Below, piece by piece: positions 15,501-24,328 of a DNA stretch of 64,000 bases. Position numbers and translations under genes: made by a program. The notes below the pieces were generated by a model. It was not told the DNA's origin. It saw nothing but the letters and a program-made list of their open reading frames with translations, and did no database searches. Numbering within the stretch: position 1 is the stretch's first letter; every line of letters begins with the position of its first letter. This DNA comes from Sabellastarte sp. h YS-2021 (Eukaryota > Annelida > Polychaeta > Sabellida > Sabellidae). Location of the stretch: NCBI GenBank assembly GCA_964017235.1, contig OZ024938.1:61619816-61683815 (forward strand), written 5' to 3'.

Positions 15501-18500
15501 ACAGAACCTTGACCAATTGTATGTACTGATTTGCTCTGCCCTTCCAACTATATCCTTCACAATACAGCCAATGAGGTACTTGGCGTGACACAAAACACCA
15601 AATGAACCATACCCAATTTTTACATAATTTTTTACCAAATGAAAACAGACAACATGCATGGTCATCAAGAAATTAGCATTTAAAGTTGCATATCTCTGAT
15701 AAGATCTTTTGATGTAAACATTTCACATTCACAAATAACATTGACACAATTAAGTTCCCATAAAATGTGAAATTTAAAATAAAAGACAATATATATTTCC
15801 AATTTTATTTTTAAAGCTGTGCTATCGATTGCTGAGGTAATTGATCAATTTAGCATTAATTTCCTTTTTATATAACTAAAATGCAATTCATAATGGCCAA
15901 AAATGTCAAAGTACAGTACTAACAGCCCTAGTTTCTGCCATTCAAAATGGATTTCATAGTTTGTTGGAGGTCAAGGACAAATGCTTCTATTTATCTACAA
16001 AATGGACGTTCACTGGTATTTCCGGTTTGCTGTAGAAACGGCCGATAATAGAGATAAATTATGAAAATATACTGGTCGGCCAGTGAATTTCGTCACCCCA
16101 GTGAAGTTTGTCACCTGCCGTAAAAACGCTCAAGGACAGACAATATTCACATTTAAATAAATGGAATAGCTTCTTTCAACGGCAAGGTATACATATATGC
16201 TGTAACTGGACAGTAAAAAGGCTTTAATATTGTCATAAAGTACAGGTGACGAACTTCACTGGGGTGACGAACTTCACTGGCTGAGCAGTACGTACTATAC
16301 TGCTTCTAGGCATAAGTTGGCCGCAGTCATAAGTTGGCCACCATCATCATATTTTGAAATTTCTATAAATCTAAAGGCCTGTATCATTATTGAATGGTCT
16401 ATTATAATAAGATTTATGATAAAGACCACTTTTAAACCCTGTGCAACCACACATTTGTCTGTTTGACACATTTAAATGAGTGGTGGCCAACTTATGACCA
16501 TGGCCAACTTATGCCTAGAAGCAGTAAAGCTTTGAAACAAATAAAACAATAATATATACCCAGCCAGCACTACATATGAGACCAACAAGGGTCCCAAATG
16601 GGTTCTTATATGGGGCCTTTGTGGGTTCCCTATATGGGCCCCAGTCAGTTTTTGCAAACGGTTTTCTGATGGGACCAATATGGTTTGTCAATATGGGTAA
16701 TACATGGGCCCCATATGGGCCTTTATTGTGAAATAAATGGGTCCCACATGGGCCCAACTTGTAATTTGAAAATGGGGCCCAGATGGTTTTTGCAAATGGT
16801 TTGGTGATGGGACCAGTATGGGCTCTGTATATGGGTCATATATGGGTCTGACAAGGGTCCTATATGGTAAACTGCATCCAGGTCCTTATTGGTCCTACAT
16901 ATAGGTTCAGATGTATGAATCGGTTCAGTTTTTAAATGTGCACTACCAACACAAGGTCCATTTGCAGTTCAGCTCGCATGTAATAGAAACTCAAAAATGA
17001 GTTGATCTGTGTGAACAGTCCGCAATTTCCTTCACACTTTGCCCACATAATCTGTCTAATATTTCACCTGGAAGTATTTTTAATACACTTTAATGAAACC
17101 TTTGTAAATAATGCACAATACAATCTTGATTCATACTATACTATTATCCATTTTCCAGAATGTAATTCAAATCATTTCAAGTTCAAAATCTTATGATGTA
17201 CCACATTTGTGTCTAAGCTTGTCTTATACAGAATACAGAAATGTATATCAGAAACTCATCACTTAATGATTCACCCAAACCCTTTTTCCAGATGGCCCAA
17301 GCTAAAACAGCTACATAGCCTTGTCAAGACACAAGTGAAACACATGATGAAATCCTCAGTTAATTGATATAATTAAGCACATGCAATATTTGATTAATAA
17401 AGATTTTTTTCATTATGAATCCCCACCAAAAATATCATAGCTTATTATTTTAGCCTTATTTACACAATTTTTACAAATTGCATAGATTTCTCACACATAT
17501 TTATAATCTTTAAATTGTACTGTAATTTACATCCTAGTGAAGAAAGGCTACCCTGTTTCACACCATGGGGTGTTTTCCCTTTTTCCTGGCACTGCCTCAA
17601 AATACTATCTGTGGGAAAAAATAAATATATGAGATAGGGGGTTGACCTATAAATGACCCCTTGAGTTAAACTAAGAGAAACTAAAATTTTACAGAATTTC
17701 CACCACAACTGTAGACTTAGGATTTCTGTACTCTTATACATGAAAAATGTGTTTGTGGTACATTAAGGTAATATATAAACCACTAGATTATTACTTAGTG
17801 AGATATACAACAAATTTAATTTTAATACATTATTCACAAAAACTTGGCAATACATATACAGAGTTATAATATGGCTAGTGTATAATGAGGGTCCAATGTG
17901 GGAATATTATACCCATTTTTGACCTTCACAGGTCCAACCAATATGCATGTAAACTTTTATTTAAAAAGCTTTTGTGGCGAGTTGTGTTTCTCAAATAGGA
18001 CCTTCATTATTTTTGGATTTGTTTTCATTCAAAATCAGAAGTTAATAAAGAACACTTGTTATATATATTTACAGTTTTCCTCTAGAATTTATATATGGGA
18101 CCTGTCTGGGACCCTTATACCAGTAAATCACCCATAAAAGTCCATTGTGGGACCCATATTAAACATTGTGATAATAAATCTTTTGTTTACCACTCTTTAC
18201 GAAGTCCAAATCAACATGATGTCAAATGAATCTAGTATTAAATCTGTTTTTTTTCCTCATTTTGGGCTATTTAGGGAACATTACATATTTTTATATAAAT
18301 GGGACCAATATGGGCCCCCTTTGGACCTTCTGTACCCATATATAGCCTTTATAGGACCCATATTGCTATTTGCCCACCTATAGCCCACATAGGCCCCATA
18401 TGATCATGCTTGCTGGTAGTGCTGGGAGATCGCCAAGGTTTGACCTCTCGATGCTCGAATCGGAATAACGTAAACAGAGATCGATCATCGCCGATCATGG

Positions 18501-19200
18501 AATCAAAAGTGTGAACCAGATCATAAAAATCAAATATTAAACAAAAACAAGGCAAATGGACACAAATTACCACAAATATAACCAAAAAGCTATTTACAAA
18601 CGTCTTCCTCACTCCCTACCATGCTTTATGTATCCTCGCCTGTGGTTGGCTGATTTTATGATCACCTTGACTACAGTGGGAAAATCCCAAGGTATTTTCT
18701 GTTATTTCGTGGTTTTGTATTACGGCTAGTTTTGTAATTTTAAGTGGTGAATGAACAATATTTTCATAAAATAAGATTTTAAATGTGACAAAAAGGCTAC
18801 AAAGAATTGAAAGAAATGAGTTTAGCAGCTATCGGTTGTTACAAAATTTTACCGATCATTGCTCGGCAATGAGCCAGCGAGCGATAATACCGAACTTTGC
18901 AAACATCGTCCCAGCACTACTTGCTGGGATGTGCCTAAGTTATTAATTGTAGTGTATATCATTTAAAAATCTGTTGTTAGAAGAATAAAATATAAAGCTG
19001 TAAATATAATTTAAATTTAATATATTAACTTCAACATGGGCGTTTACTGGTAGAATGCCACAGTAGATGCAAAGAGCAATAATTGAGCGATAATTCAATA
19101 TATTGCAAAAAAATGTACACTTTTAACAATAACTTACCTTCCTGCTTAAATATTCTCTTATTAGAGCAGCTGCAATACATTCAACGGAATATTGGCCCAT
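466..19200 (-). CDS. MINDY4: MINDY4-like Lys48-specific deubiquitinase, 11 coding exons, 3' end outside window
   Basis: The spliced product matches the vertebrate MINDY4 (FAM188B) family along its length. This family contains cysteine peptidases that trim Lys48-linked polyubiquitin. Seen directly: eleven exons with GT-AG borders and continuous phase encode 505 residues plus two bases. Residues 1-45 are LisH-like (AALIREYLSRKGFKETL). A low-complexity, Ser/Thr-rich linker follows, with a SGPIS motif near residue 180 that also occurs in the human protein. The catalytic domain begins near residue 395 (TPIDINTAKELKLLIFG), then FGIIQQK and GGPCGVLASVQA, which puts the predicted catalytic Cys at about 447, then ALAKILWRAGDGNQAV. 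The catalytic His and C-terminal part (roughly 240 residues in human) must lie left of position 1. The start is ATG in a good context (ACAATGG) and gives the expected family N-terminus. No lesion is visible, so the gene is probably functional. Introns carry most of the repeats from 0.6 to 19.1 kb. Confidence 0.93.
1296..1632 (-). repeat. SINE-like repeat, copy 1
   Basis: On the minus strand a head with a B-box-like GGGTTCCATCCC leads to a body and ends in a TATAAATACAAATAC-type tail. A second, shorter and diverged copy lies at 11340-11562 in the same orientation. It sits in the last visible MINDY4 intron. The Pol III head is only partly recognisable. Confidence 0.55.
1784..2008. mobile_element. 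TA-flanked MITE, family GAGTAAGAAATC, copy 1
   Basis: A 225-bp element with terminal inverted repeats GAGTAAGAAATCTAAAATTC flanked by TA on both sides (1782-1783, 2009-2010), as for Tc1/mariner-type targets. The TIRs carry internally repeated AAATTCGCCA blocks. No coding capacity. Confidence 0.8.
2085..2265 (+). repeat. Interspersed repeat ending AACAGACAAACGG...CCTCCTTGGCAGA
   Basis: Shared with 4520-4542 plus 4901-5064: CACTCTCAAATTTAATGGGAT, ATCTAAGTTGGACAAAGAC, then a run with CAGACAAATGG and CCTTGGCAGA. It is preceded by a T-run (2052-2072). Family unassigned. Confidence 0.55.
3190..3540 (+). mobile_element. L2-type LINE 3' fragment
   Basis: The forward-strand translation contains FAVAAPTEWKTLPQSIK and GFKQQ...KTYLFRLAHPT, the typical C-terminal end of L2-clade reverse transcriptase ORFs. 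It is 5'-truncated and decayed, with in-frame stops, and lies in MINDY4 intron 10. Confidence 0.6.
3577..3665 (-). CDS. MINDY4: MINDY4 exon 10 (catalytic cysteine)
   Basis: Acceptor TTTTACAG, donor GTAAGT, 89 bases. It encodes GGPCGVLASVQAVFLQELLF and a short tail. GGPCGVLA is the family active-site motif with the nucleophilic Cys. It is too short to show up as a long open frame. Confidence 0.95.
4520..5064 (+). repeat. Second copy of the same interspersed repeat, split by a hAT MITE
   Basis: The body at 4901-5064 matches 2085-2265. The sequence left of 4543 resumes at 4901 after one copy of GTGATCAG, showing that the repeat was there before the MITE. Confidence 0.55.
4543..4900. mobile_element. 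hAT-type MITE, 358 bp, 8-bp TSD GTGATCAG
   Basis: TIRs TAGTGCTGCG / CGCAGCACTA are flanked by identical 8-bp duplications GTGATCAG at 4535-4542 and 4901-4908. The subterminal region has ATCGATGCAT-type motifs on both sides. TIR and 8-bp TSD are characteristic of hAT. No transposase. Confidence 0.88.
5271..5387 (-). CDS. MINDY4: MINDY4 exon 9
   Basis: 39 codons, phase 0, acceptor AATCCAG and donor GTGAGC. It encodes ELKLLIFGSLNLNFPEEWK and ends LQFGIIQQK, matching IKTLLFGSSFCCFNEEWK and LKYGIVQNK in human MINDY4. Confidence 0.95.
6106..6228 (-). CDS. MINDY4: MINDY4 exon 8 (entry to catalytic domain)
   Basis: 41 codons, phase 0 at both ends. It encodes RDYSEQLSDTEFTGEIDPP and then a segment ending STPIDINTAK, equivalent to SKPIDLSVAK in human MINDY4, just before the catalytic core. 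Confidence 0.92.
6912..7041. mobile_element. Palindromic MITE-like repeat
   Basis: Perfect 20-bp arms GGTTTGAGTATTGTATCGGC (6931-6950) and its complement (7004-7023), with weaker pairing outward through the AATAAAGGA segments. The interior shares CCATTATTCCGCC-like and CCGGTCTT...AATAGAAATAAAG blocks with 41160-41240. Confidence 0.6.
7294..7652 (-). CDS. MINDY4: MINDY4 exon 7 (largest, linker)
   Basis: A 359-base exon with acceptor ATTTCAG and donor GTATCA. It encodes a Ser/Asn/Glu-rich linker ending VQTPVKKAFKLKSENGTEET plus Q. It corresponds to the variable stretch before the catalytic domain. The frame is open throughout and phase matches both neighbours. Confidence 0.88.
8390..9240. repeat. 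156-bp tandem array capped by a GC hairpin (HINE/pearl-like element)
   Basis: Five head-to-tail copies with the anchor GTTGCCATGGCAAC at 8414, 8569, 8725, 8881 and 9038 (period 155-157). The array ends in a perfect 11-bp stem, TAACCCCAGCC (9213-9223) and GGCTGGGGTTA (9230-9240). Helentron-associated elements of bivalves carry core tandem repeats and a terminal hairpin; that assignment is inference. Confidence 0.7.
9241..9720. repeat. Degenerate repeat related to the 37.3-38.5 kb array
   Basis: Contains AAGGTCAAATCAAGGTC, ATGATGTTGCTCAC, TATCAACTTCC-like and GTTTCCAAGATATA blocks, the same order as in the 139/146-bp repeat at 37290-38542, but only about two diverged copies. Confidence 0.55.
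9891..10062 (-). CDS. MINDY4: MINDY4 exon 6
   Basis: It starts in phase 0 after TTTGTAG, reads EKDRPRQMKYGRPLSWQK and a Ser/Thr-rich tail, and ends with one base before GTAATT. Phase fits exons 5 and 7. The acceptor has a weak pyrimidine tract, so the first few residues are less certain. Confidence 0.8.
10788..11009. mobile_element. TA-flanked MITE, family GAGTAAGAAATC, copy 2
   Basis: 222 bp, same orientation and organisation as 1784-2008, with a more diverged right TIR. The right flank is TA and the left flank has changed to AA. Older than copy 1. Confidence 0.75.
11340..11562 (-). repeat. SINE-like repeat, copy 2 (5'-truncated)
   Basis: Related to 1296-1632: shared blocks include TACAAGACTCAAAGC-like, CAGTACAAGTACAGCCCAA and CCACTGGGATAG. 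The head part is missing. Confidence 0.5.
11808..11983 (-). CDS. MINDY4: MINDY4 exon 5
   Basis: Acceptor TTGTTCAG and donor GTAATG; 58 codons after a split codon. An acidic start (DLIIDDDIEGE) leads to RLRGLSGPISSNLD, matching the conserved RGMMSGPIASS block of human MINDY4. Confidence 0.9.
12242..12316 (-). CDS. MINDY4: MINDY4 exon 4 (short, Ser-rich linker)
   Basis: A 75-base exon found by phase matching: acceptor CACTAG, two bases completing the codon from exon 3, then SATGRRSSSSGRINTDLQPM and four more residues, and one base before donor GTAGGG. Linker sequence is not conserved, so support rests on phase and splice sites. Confidence 0.75.
12707..12830 (-). CDS. MINDY4: MINDY4 exon 3
   Basis: It encodes DSENPYKTMVEVMTKHFTER and following residues, equivalent to KENPLKTSLELITRYF in human MINDY4. 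It ends with one base of a split codon (A, completed as AGT) before donor GTGAGT. Confidence 0.9.
13190..13345 (+). repeat. tRNA-headed SINE-like copy
   Basis: An A-box-like TGGTCTAGTGGTAA (13206-13219) is followed about 45 bases later by a B-box-like GGGTCATAGACTTGA. The B-box is diverged and there is no tRNA cloverleaf, so this is read as a SINE rather than a tRNA gene. Confidence 0.45.
13480..14160. repeat. Degenerate tandem repeat (CCATTTGACCTTGAAGC type)
   Basis: Recurring blocks TTTGACCTTGAAGCA, CCAATGATTTCCTA-like and CATTCCAAACCCC-like occur roughly every 150 bases. Related material is at 181-245, 8110-8390, 34500-34960, 53480-54180 and 60760-64000. No coding sequence. Confidence 0.5.
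14518..14637 (-). CDS. MINDY4: MINDY4 exon 2
   Basis: Forty codons, phase 0 at both ends, acceptor TTTTCAG and donor GTAATA. It encodes GFKETLEVLDMESPSN and then a segment with the NRMDLMKAL motif, matching the NRNDLRKVL region of the human protein. It completes the LisH-like region. Confidence 0.9.
15379..15560 (+). repeat. tRNA-headed SINE, copy A
   Basis: It starts GGGACCATGGTGGTGCAGTG with A-box TGGTGCAGTGGTAACAC and a later B-box-like AGAACTCAATGCC. The body (GGTAGTTGCTTATG..., TTGACCAATTGTATGTACTG, TGCCCTTCCAACTA) matches the SINE at 24082-24328. It lies in MINDY4 intron 1. Confidence 0.7.
15955..16069. mobile_element. Fragment of the GTGGCTTTCTACC MITE family
   Basis: Matches the interior of the complete element at 48599-48903 (GGTCAAGGACAAATGCTTCT, AAAATGGACGTTCACT, GCCGATAATAGAGAT). 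Its ends are missing. Confidence 0.55.
16072..16288. mobile_element. TA-flanked palindromic MITE, family CTGCTCAGCCAGTG, copy 1
   Basis: 217 bp; TIR CTGGTCGGCCAGTGAATTTC on the left and the complement of CTGCTCAGCCAGTGAAGTTC on the right, each repeated internally as CACCCCAGTGAAGTTCGTCA. TA flanks at 16070-16071 and 16289-16290. Confidence 0.85.
16300..16524. mobile_element. TA-flanked MITE, family CTGCTTCTAGGCATAAG
   Basis: 225 bp with 23-bp perfect TIRs beginning CTGCTTCTAGGCATAAGTTG; subterminal CATAAGTTGGCC is repeated. TA at 16298-16299 and 16525-16526. It lies eleven bases from the preceding MITE, which starts with the same CTGCT. Confidence 0.88.
16559..18928. mobile_element. 2.4-kb DNA element made of CCATATGGG-type motifs, TIR CCCAGCNAGCA
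   Basis: The left end CCCAGCCAGCACTAC and right end TGCTTGCTGGG are inverted. Both flanks of several hundred bases consist of short, repeatedly inverted motifs (ATATGGGCCC, TATATGGGTC, GGGACCAATATGG). The middle is AT-rich without a recognisable ORF. Without the inserted hAT MITE (18417-18919) it is about 1.86 kb. Its ends resemble those of 26230-28276. Right flank AT, left flank TA. Confidence 0.65.
18417..18919. mobile_element. hAT-type MITE, 503 bp, 8-bp TSD CTTGCTGG
   Basis: TIRs TAGTGCTGGGA / TCCCAGCACTA with identical CTTGCTGG at 18409-18416 and 18920-18927. The target lies inside the right terminal repeat of the 16559-18928 element. Subterminal motifs include CGATCATCGCCGATCAT. Confidence 0.9.
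19030..19066. mobile_element. End fragment of the GTGGCTTTCTACC MITE family
   Basis: GGGCGTTTACTGGTAGAATG CCAC matches the right TIR of 48599-48903 with several changes. No left end nearby. Confidence 0.4.
19138..19200 (-). CDS. MINDY4: MINDY4 exon 1 (start codon, LisH-like helix)
   Basis: It encodes residues 1-21, MGQYSVECIAAALIREYLSR then K, and ends in phase 0 at donor GTAAGT. The A at -3 and G at +4 support the start. Human MINDY4 begins with a similar segment ending LVREFLSRK. Confidence 0.9.
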
Positions 19201-20672
19201 TGTTAAACTGATAAATGCATAGATATCAGCTATCCATTTGTATATTTATTTATGTTGGCAACTCAAGTTGAGTCATGCTAAAACATTTGCTAAGCACGAC
19301 CTATTGTACGATTACGAATACCGGAGACTTGACAAACACAATGCAAAAGTACACAAAATAATAAGAAAAGGTTATACTCAGAGAAAGGCATGTTAAGCAA
19401 AACTTATAAAGTTAAAAGGGGGTACTGTACCTTACCTTACCCAGAATATGGCTGCCACGTTCCTGTCATCAAATGTAACAATCCTCTTGCCATTTTTTGC
19501 AATTCATTTCCAACAATGCTGGATTTTTTATTCCTTTTGTTACACCAACAGACTTATATTTAACTTCTACACCTGTTCTCCCAACTTTTGATGTAGCATT
19601 TATTCGATTGCTTATTTTTGTTCATGCTCTTCTTTTGCTATTTAAACACACATCTGAGTCTTACAGCTTCTGGTTACCGAGCAATTTGAAAAATGAGCTC
19701 GAAATTACCCTTTGTCTGAGACATTGACACATTTATGTTTCAGTTAGTGTGTAACCTTTTATGAGATCCTGAGATAATATATCAATGAATAGCAGATTAG
19801 CCCACAACTTGCATTGTTGAGAGCCTGTTCCAATAAGACCAAAGCTGTTGAATGAGATGTAAAAGCCTAACTTAAACTAATGAATTAGCATTTATTAAAA
19901 CAAAAGTTAAAACATTCACAGTTCATACATTTTATACATAAATTAAACACTGTAAGCATGCTTTACTCATCATTAAAAGTTTACTGAAAGCTGTAAACTC
20001 AACAATGTCCTTTTAACTTCTTTTAAGAAAGGTGGCATGCTGGTCAGTTAAAATGTTTAAATAACCGACAGCCACCACCAACTTTGACTTAATATGTAAA
20101 AGCTCCTCTTAGATTATCCAAAGTTGTGAAGTAAATTTACCAATTTCGTGATAACACTTTGCCGATATGGGTGTACATGGTCAATACTATTCTGTTCTTT
20201 GTCAAAGTCAAAGCAACATTAATCTGTAAAGCCATGCAAGTTTCTCTGATCTAACCAACAAAAGCCAGGAAGTTGGTCATTTCAAAAGTTCATTGTTCTG
20301 CCAACAATATGTACAACTGCAATCATCATGTGCAAAATCATGCTGTCAGTATTAATTCAAAAAGCTGTTGGTATCTTATGCAGGTATACAATTATAAACA
20401 TGGGTGGAAAGGGGGGATACCAAATCAAGCGTATCACAGAAGATTCAGAATAAACAGAATAGTTCCATAGGTAGAATAGTTTTACAAATGTAAATAACTA
20501 GCAAGTCCAAAAACAAGGCCTAAAGGGGTTTTGGTCTTCTAGTGTGAGTCGCAAAACCATCAGGGACATGAGTAGTGCATAGAGGTGGTCACCTATACAA
20601 ATACTAGCATAATCCATTGTTGCTTAACTTCAGTGATGAGACAGGTACTGTTGAGTTAAACAAAAAAGTCAT
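19201..20672. other. Upstream flank of MINDY4, no gene recognised
   Basis: It must hold the MINDY4 5' UTR and promoter (first few hundred bases above 19200), but no TATA box or clear initiator was found. The short open frames here have no recognisable domains. Confidence 0.4.
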
Positions 20673-20956
20673 CATACATATTGCCCAATTTTCACAAAAC
20701 TCACGGATTGTTAGGTTGACAGTAAGCGTAGAACTACTAGTAATTTATTCATTCATTTGTGTTTAATTAATTTACTTATTCATTTATTTTTGTGGGGTTT
20801 TATGTTGCTTTCAACACTATACAGGTCATATCACAACAGGTAGTTGGAAGGGCAGAGGAAACCATGCAGTACATACAGTTGGTCAAGATTTTGCACTGTA
20901 AACTGCTGACCAATGGCAAGCAACTACCAGCTTTCCCACTTGAGGTAGGGCCAGGA
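20673..20956. repeat. Left 284-bp direct repeat flanking a LINE fragment
   Basis: About 95% identical to 23992-24271, from CATACATATTGCCCAATTTT to GGTAGGGCCAGGA. It includes the 3' part of the tRNA-headed SINE, cut off before its tRNA-like head. Confidence 0.85.
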
Positions 20957-23900
20957 GTTTGTCTCAAAAGATGAGGATGGTAACCTAATATGTGTTGACC
21001 TTTCTCTTAGTGACATGAGCCTAAGACTTATCAATATTTATGCCCCTAACACAGACTCTCCAGAATTCTTTAACAAAGTTAAAGAAATGATAGAGGCAAA
21101 TTTGCAGGACCACATCGTTATATGTGGTGATTATAACTTAGCCTTAGATCCGACACTTGATACGTTCAATTACAAAAATATCAACAATCCAAATGCACGC
21201 AAAACTCTTTTAAAAATAATTCAGAGTCATAATCTAGTTGACGCATATCGTTTTTATCATGAAAATGCAAAAAGATACACATGGCGTCGAAAGAATCCAG
21301 TACAGCAAGCTCGATTAGATTATTTATTGTTTCAAATCAATTCTTAGACTTTGTAAATACATGCAATATTCGTCCTGGATACAGGACAGATCACTCAATT
21401 GTCGAATTAAAGATAAACTTGTGCAATTTTACTAAAGGGAAGGGAGTGTGGAAATTCAATTGTTCCCTATTGAAAGAAATGGAATATTTAAAGATGATAA
21501 ATAACATAATAGACCTTGAGAAAAAGATGCATTCTGTACCTGTTTATAATATAGAAAATCTAGATGCTATACTGGACCAGAACATACAACTAACTATTAA
21601 TGATAGCCAATTTCTTGAAGTTTTACTCCTGAAACTAAGGGGTGAAACTATAAAATATGCCTCGGAATTAAAAAAGAGGCAAAATAATGATGAAATAAAA
21701 CTTATTTCAGAAATACAAACTTTAGAAAGAAATCCCTCTCCAGAAATTTTAGAATCACTTGAGGAAAAAAAAAGATTACTACAAGAGATAAGAGATAAAA
21801 GGTTAGAGGGCAACTATATAAGGTCAAGGGCAGAATGGATAAAAGAAGGAGAAAAGCCTTCAAAATATTTTTGTTCACTAGAAAAGGCAGGATATCTAGA
21901 AAAAACAGTAAAAAGGCTCATAAACTCTAATGGTGAAACCATTTCTGATCAGAAATTAATTCTAAACACAATAAAAGAATTTTATCAAGACTTATTTCAA
22001 AGCAAAGATTATAATCTCATTGAAAGCAATTTAAATAACTTATTCTCTGATAAGAAGGTCACAACATTAACACAAAATGAATCTTTGGAACTAGAAGGGA
22101 CCTTAACTATTGAGGAACTTTATATCTCTTTAAAAGCAATGAAAAACGGAAAATGTCCCGGCATTGACGGATTTCCGGTGGAATTTTTCAAGGTCTTTTG
22201 GAAAAAACTAAAATTCTTTATTTTAAGAGCTTTGAACTATGCCTATGACACTGGCGAAATGCCATTGTCATTGAGACAGTGTCTAATAATATGTTTACCT
22301 AAAGGTAATAAACCTAGACACTATTTAAGAAATTGGCGCCCTATCTCATTACTCTCGGTAGTCTATAAGATTGGTTCATCAGCCATCGCAAATAGAATAA
22401 AAAAACACCTTGATAAAATTATATCAAAATGCCAGACTGGCTTTCTTTCTGGTAGATATATAGGTGACAGTACCCGCCTTATATATGACATAATGCAACA
22501 CACAGAAGCAAAAAATATACCTGGTCTGTTAATGCTGGTTGATTTTCAAAAGGCATTTGATTCGGTATCATGGAGGTTCTTATATTCGGTCATGGAGTTT
22601 TTAGGATTTGGACCAAGCATGATCAGATGGATCAAAACTTTTAATACCAAAATCAAAGCATCCGTTTTACAATGTGGCATAATGTCTGATTTCTTTGCTA
22701 TTGAAAGAGGTTGCAGGCAGGGGGATCCTATGGCTTCCTACTTGTTCCTCCTTTGTGCCCAAATACTCTGTCTAATGGTTAAATTCAATATGTCAATACA
22801 TGGTATTTCAATAGCAGATCAAGAATTCAAGCTCTCCCAGTATGCCGATGACACCACTATCATACTGGATGGTACAAAAGATTCTCTGTTGGCAGCACTG
22901 AACACTATTGAGATATACGGTTCTATGTCTGGATTAAAAGTAAACACTGATAAAACCAAAATAATATGGATTGGGAAAAAGCGATACTCTAAAGATAAAG
23001 TAGAAGGAGTAGCAGATTTGGCTTGGGGCACAACCGAGTTTAACTTACTTGGTATTGAGTTTTCAGTAGACTTGGAAAAAATTATAGAATTAAATTACAA
23101 TCTAGCCTACACAAAAACCATAAAAACATTAACCAGATGGAAACATCGATATTTAACACCAATTGGAAAAATAACAGTCTTAAAAACGCTTATTATTCCC
23201 AAATTTAACCACCTGTTCGTCTCCATCCCCAACCCAAGAAAAACTTTTTTAAAGGACCTTAACTCAACCCTGTATAAATTCATATGGGATGGCAAACCTG
23301 ATAAGATTTGTAGAAAACAAATAACAAAGGAATATTCACAGGGTGGATTAAAAATGCTGAATCTTGACTATTTTATTAAGGCTCTCAAGATAACATGGCT
23401 CCGTAGATTACAAAAGCATCAACAAGCATGTTGGAGTCGCTTGGTACCTTTCAATGAAACTGAACTTAATAAAATATTTTTATTTGGCAGCCAATGGTCC
23501 TCACACATTGCTAACCAGATTAACAATAGATTTTGGCAAGATGTTCTAAATGCTTGGTGTGAATTAATAGACAATTGTTCAAGTTCAGATAAGTTTTGTG
23601 AGGGAATATGTGGGCCACTATGGTACAACCCAGTAATATCTGATGATCCACTCTTCATACCACAACTATACAGCAGAGGGGTCCTCTCACCTGTAGATAT
23701 TGTAAATCAGAATGGTGAAATTTATTCACGTGAATATATAAATACATGTTTCAATGTTAGCATCAACTTTTTAGACTACTATAGACTTCAAACGTGCTTA
23801 AAAAAGTATCTACATTTCTGCAAATTTGACAGTGATCTACTTAAAAGACCATTTTATCATAGTCATGCACGTTTGCTAGGACAGTCAAATAAAGGATGCC

Positions 23901-23991
23901 AAGTTTTTTTACAAAATTTTGAACAGTACAAACTTTTAAAACAAAAATTACAAACAAAGTTGGGAAAGGGACTTACAGGTGGTCTGGTAGA
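20957..23991 (+). mobile_element. L1/Tx1-type LINE fragment, truncated at both ends (LINE-A)
   Basis: The frame entered near 20961 reads into the APE endonuclease (LRLINIYAPNTDSPEFF, CGDYNL, RYTWRRKNP, RLDYL); the N-terminal third is absent. Near 21330 one frameshift moves coding to the frame that is open to 24085: GYRTDHSI, then RT motifs NWRPISLLSVVYKI, LLMLVDFQKAFDSVSW, RGCRQGDP and YADD (22841-22852). The C-terminus stops near 23991, about 190 residues before the end seen in the related element at 54186-58381, and the frame then runs into the right direct repeat. Loss of the 3' end is unusual, since target-primed reverse transcription normally loses 5' sequence. Confidence 0.9.
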
Positions 23992-24271
23992 CATACATAT
24001 TGCCCAATTTTCACAAAACTCACGGATTGTTAGGTTGACAGTAAGCGAAGAACTAATGGACCCTCATTCATTTGTGTTTAATTAATTAATTTATTTATTT
24101 ATTTTTGTGGGGTTTTATGTTGCTTTCAACACTATACAGGTCATATCACGACAGGTAGTTGGAAGGGCAGAGGAAACCATGCAGTACATACAGTTGGTCA
24201 AGATTTTGCACTGTAAACTGCTGACCAATGGCAAGCAACTACCAGCTTTCCCACTTGAGGTAGGGCCAGGA
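23992..24271. repeat. Right 280-bp direct repeat flanking the LINE fragment
   Basis: Partner of 20673-20956; here the SINE portion continues into a complete element. Confidence 0.85.
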
Positions 24272-24328
24272 ACCAAACCCTGACCTCAGAGGTGGGAGGC
24301 GAGTGTTACCGCTCTGCCACCATGACCC
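24082..24328 (-). repeat. tRNA-headed SINE, complete copy, 15-bp TSD
   Basis: On the minus strand: head GGGTCATGGTGGCAGAGCGG with A-box TGGCAGAGCGGTAACAC, B-box-like GGTTTGGTTCC, body and an A/T-rich AATAAATAAATTAATT tail. Flanked by TTCATTTGTGTTTAA at 24067-24081 and 24329-24343. Other copies: 15379-15560 (plus strand) and the truncated one inside 20673-20956. Confidence 0.85.

Noticed and set aside
19497-19727. 76-codon plus-strand frame with hydrophobic stretches upstream of MINDY4
   Set aside because: No recognisable domain, no splice context and AT-rich composition; length is expected by chance.
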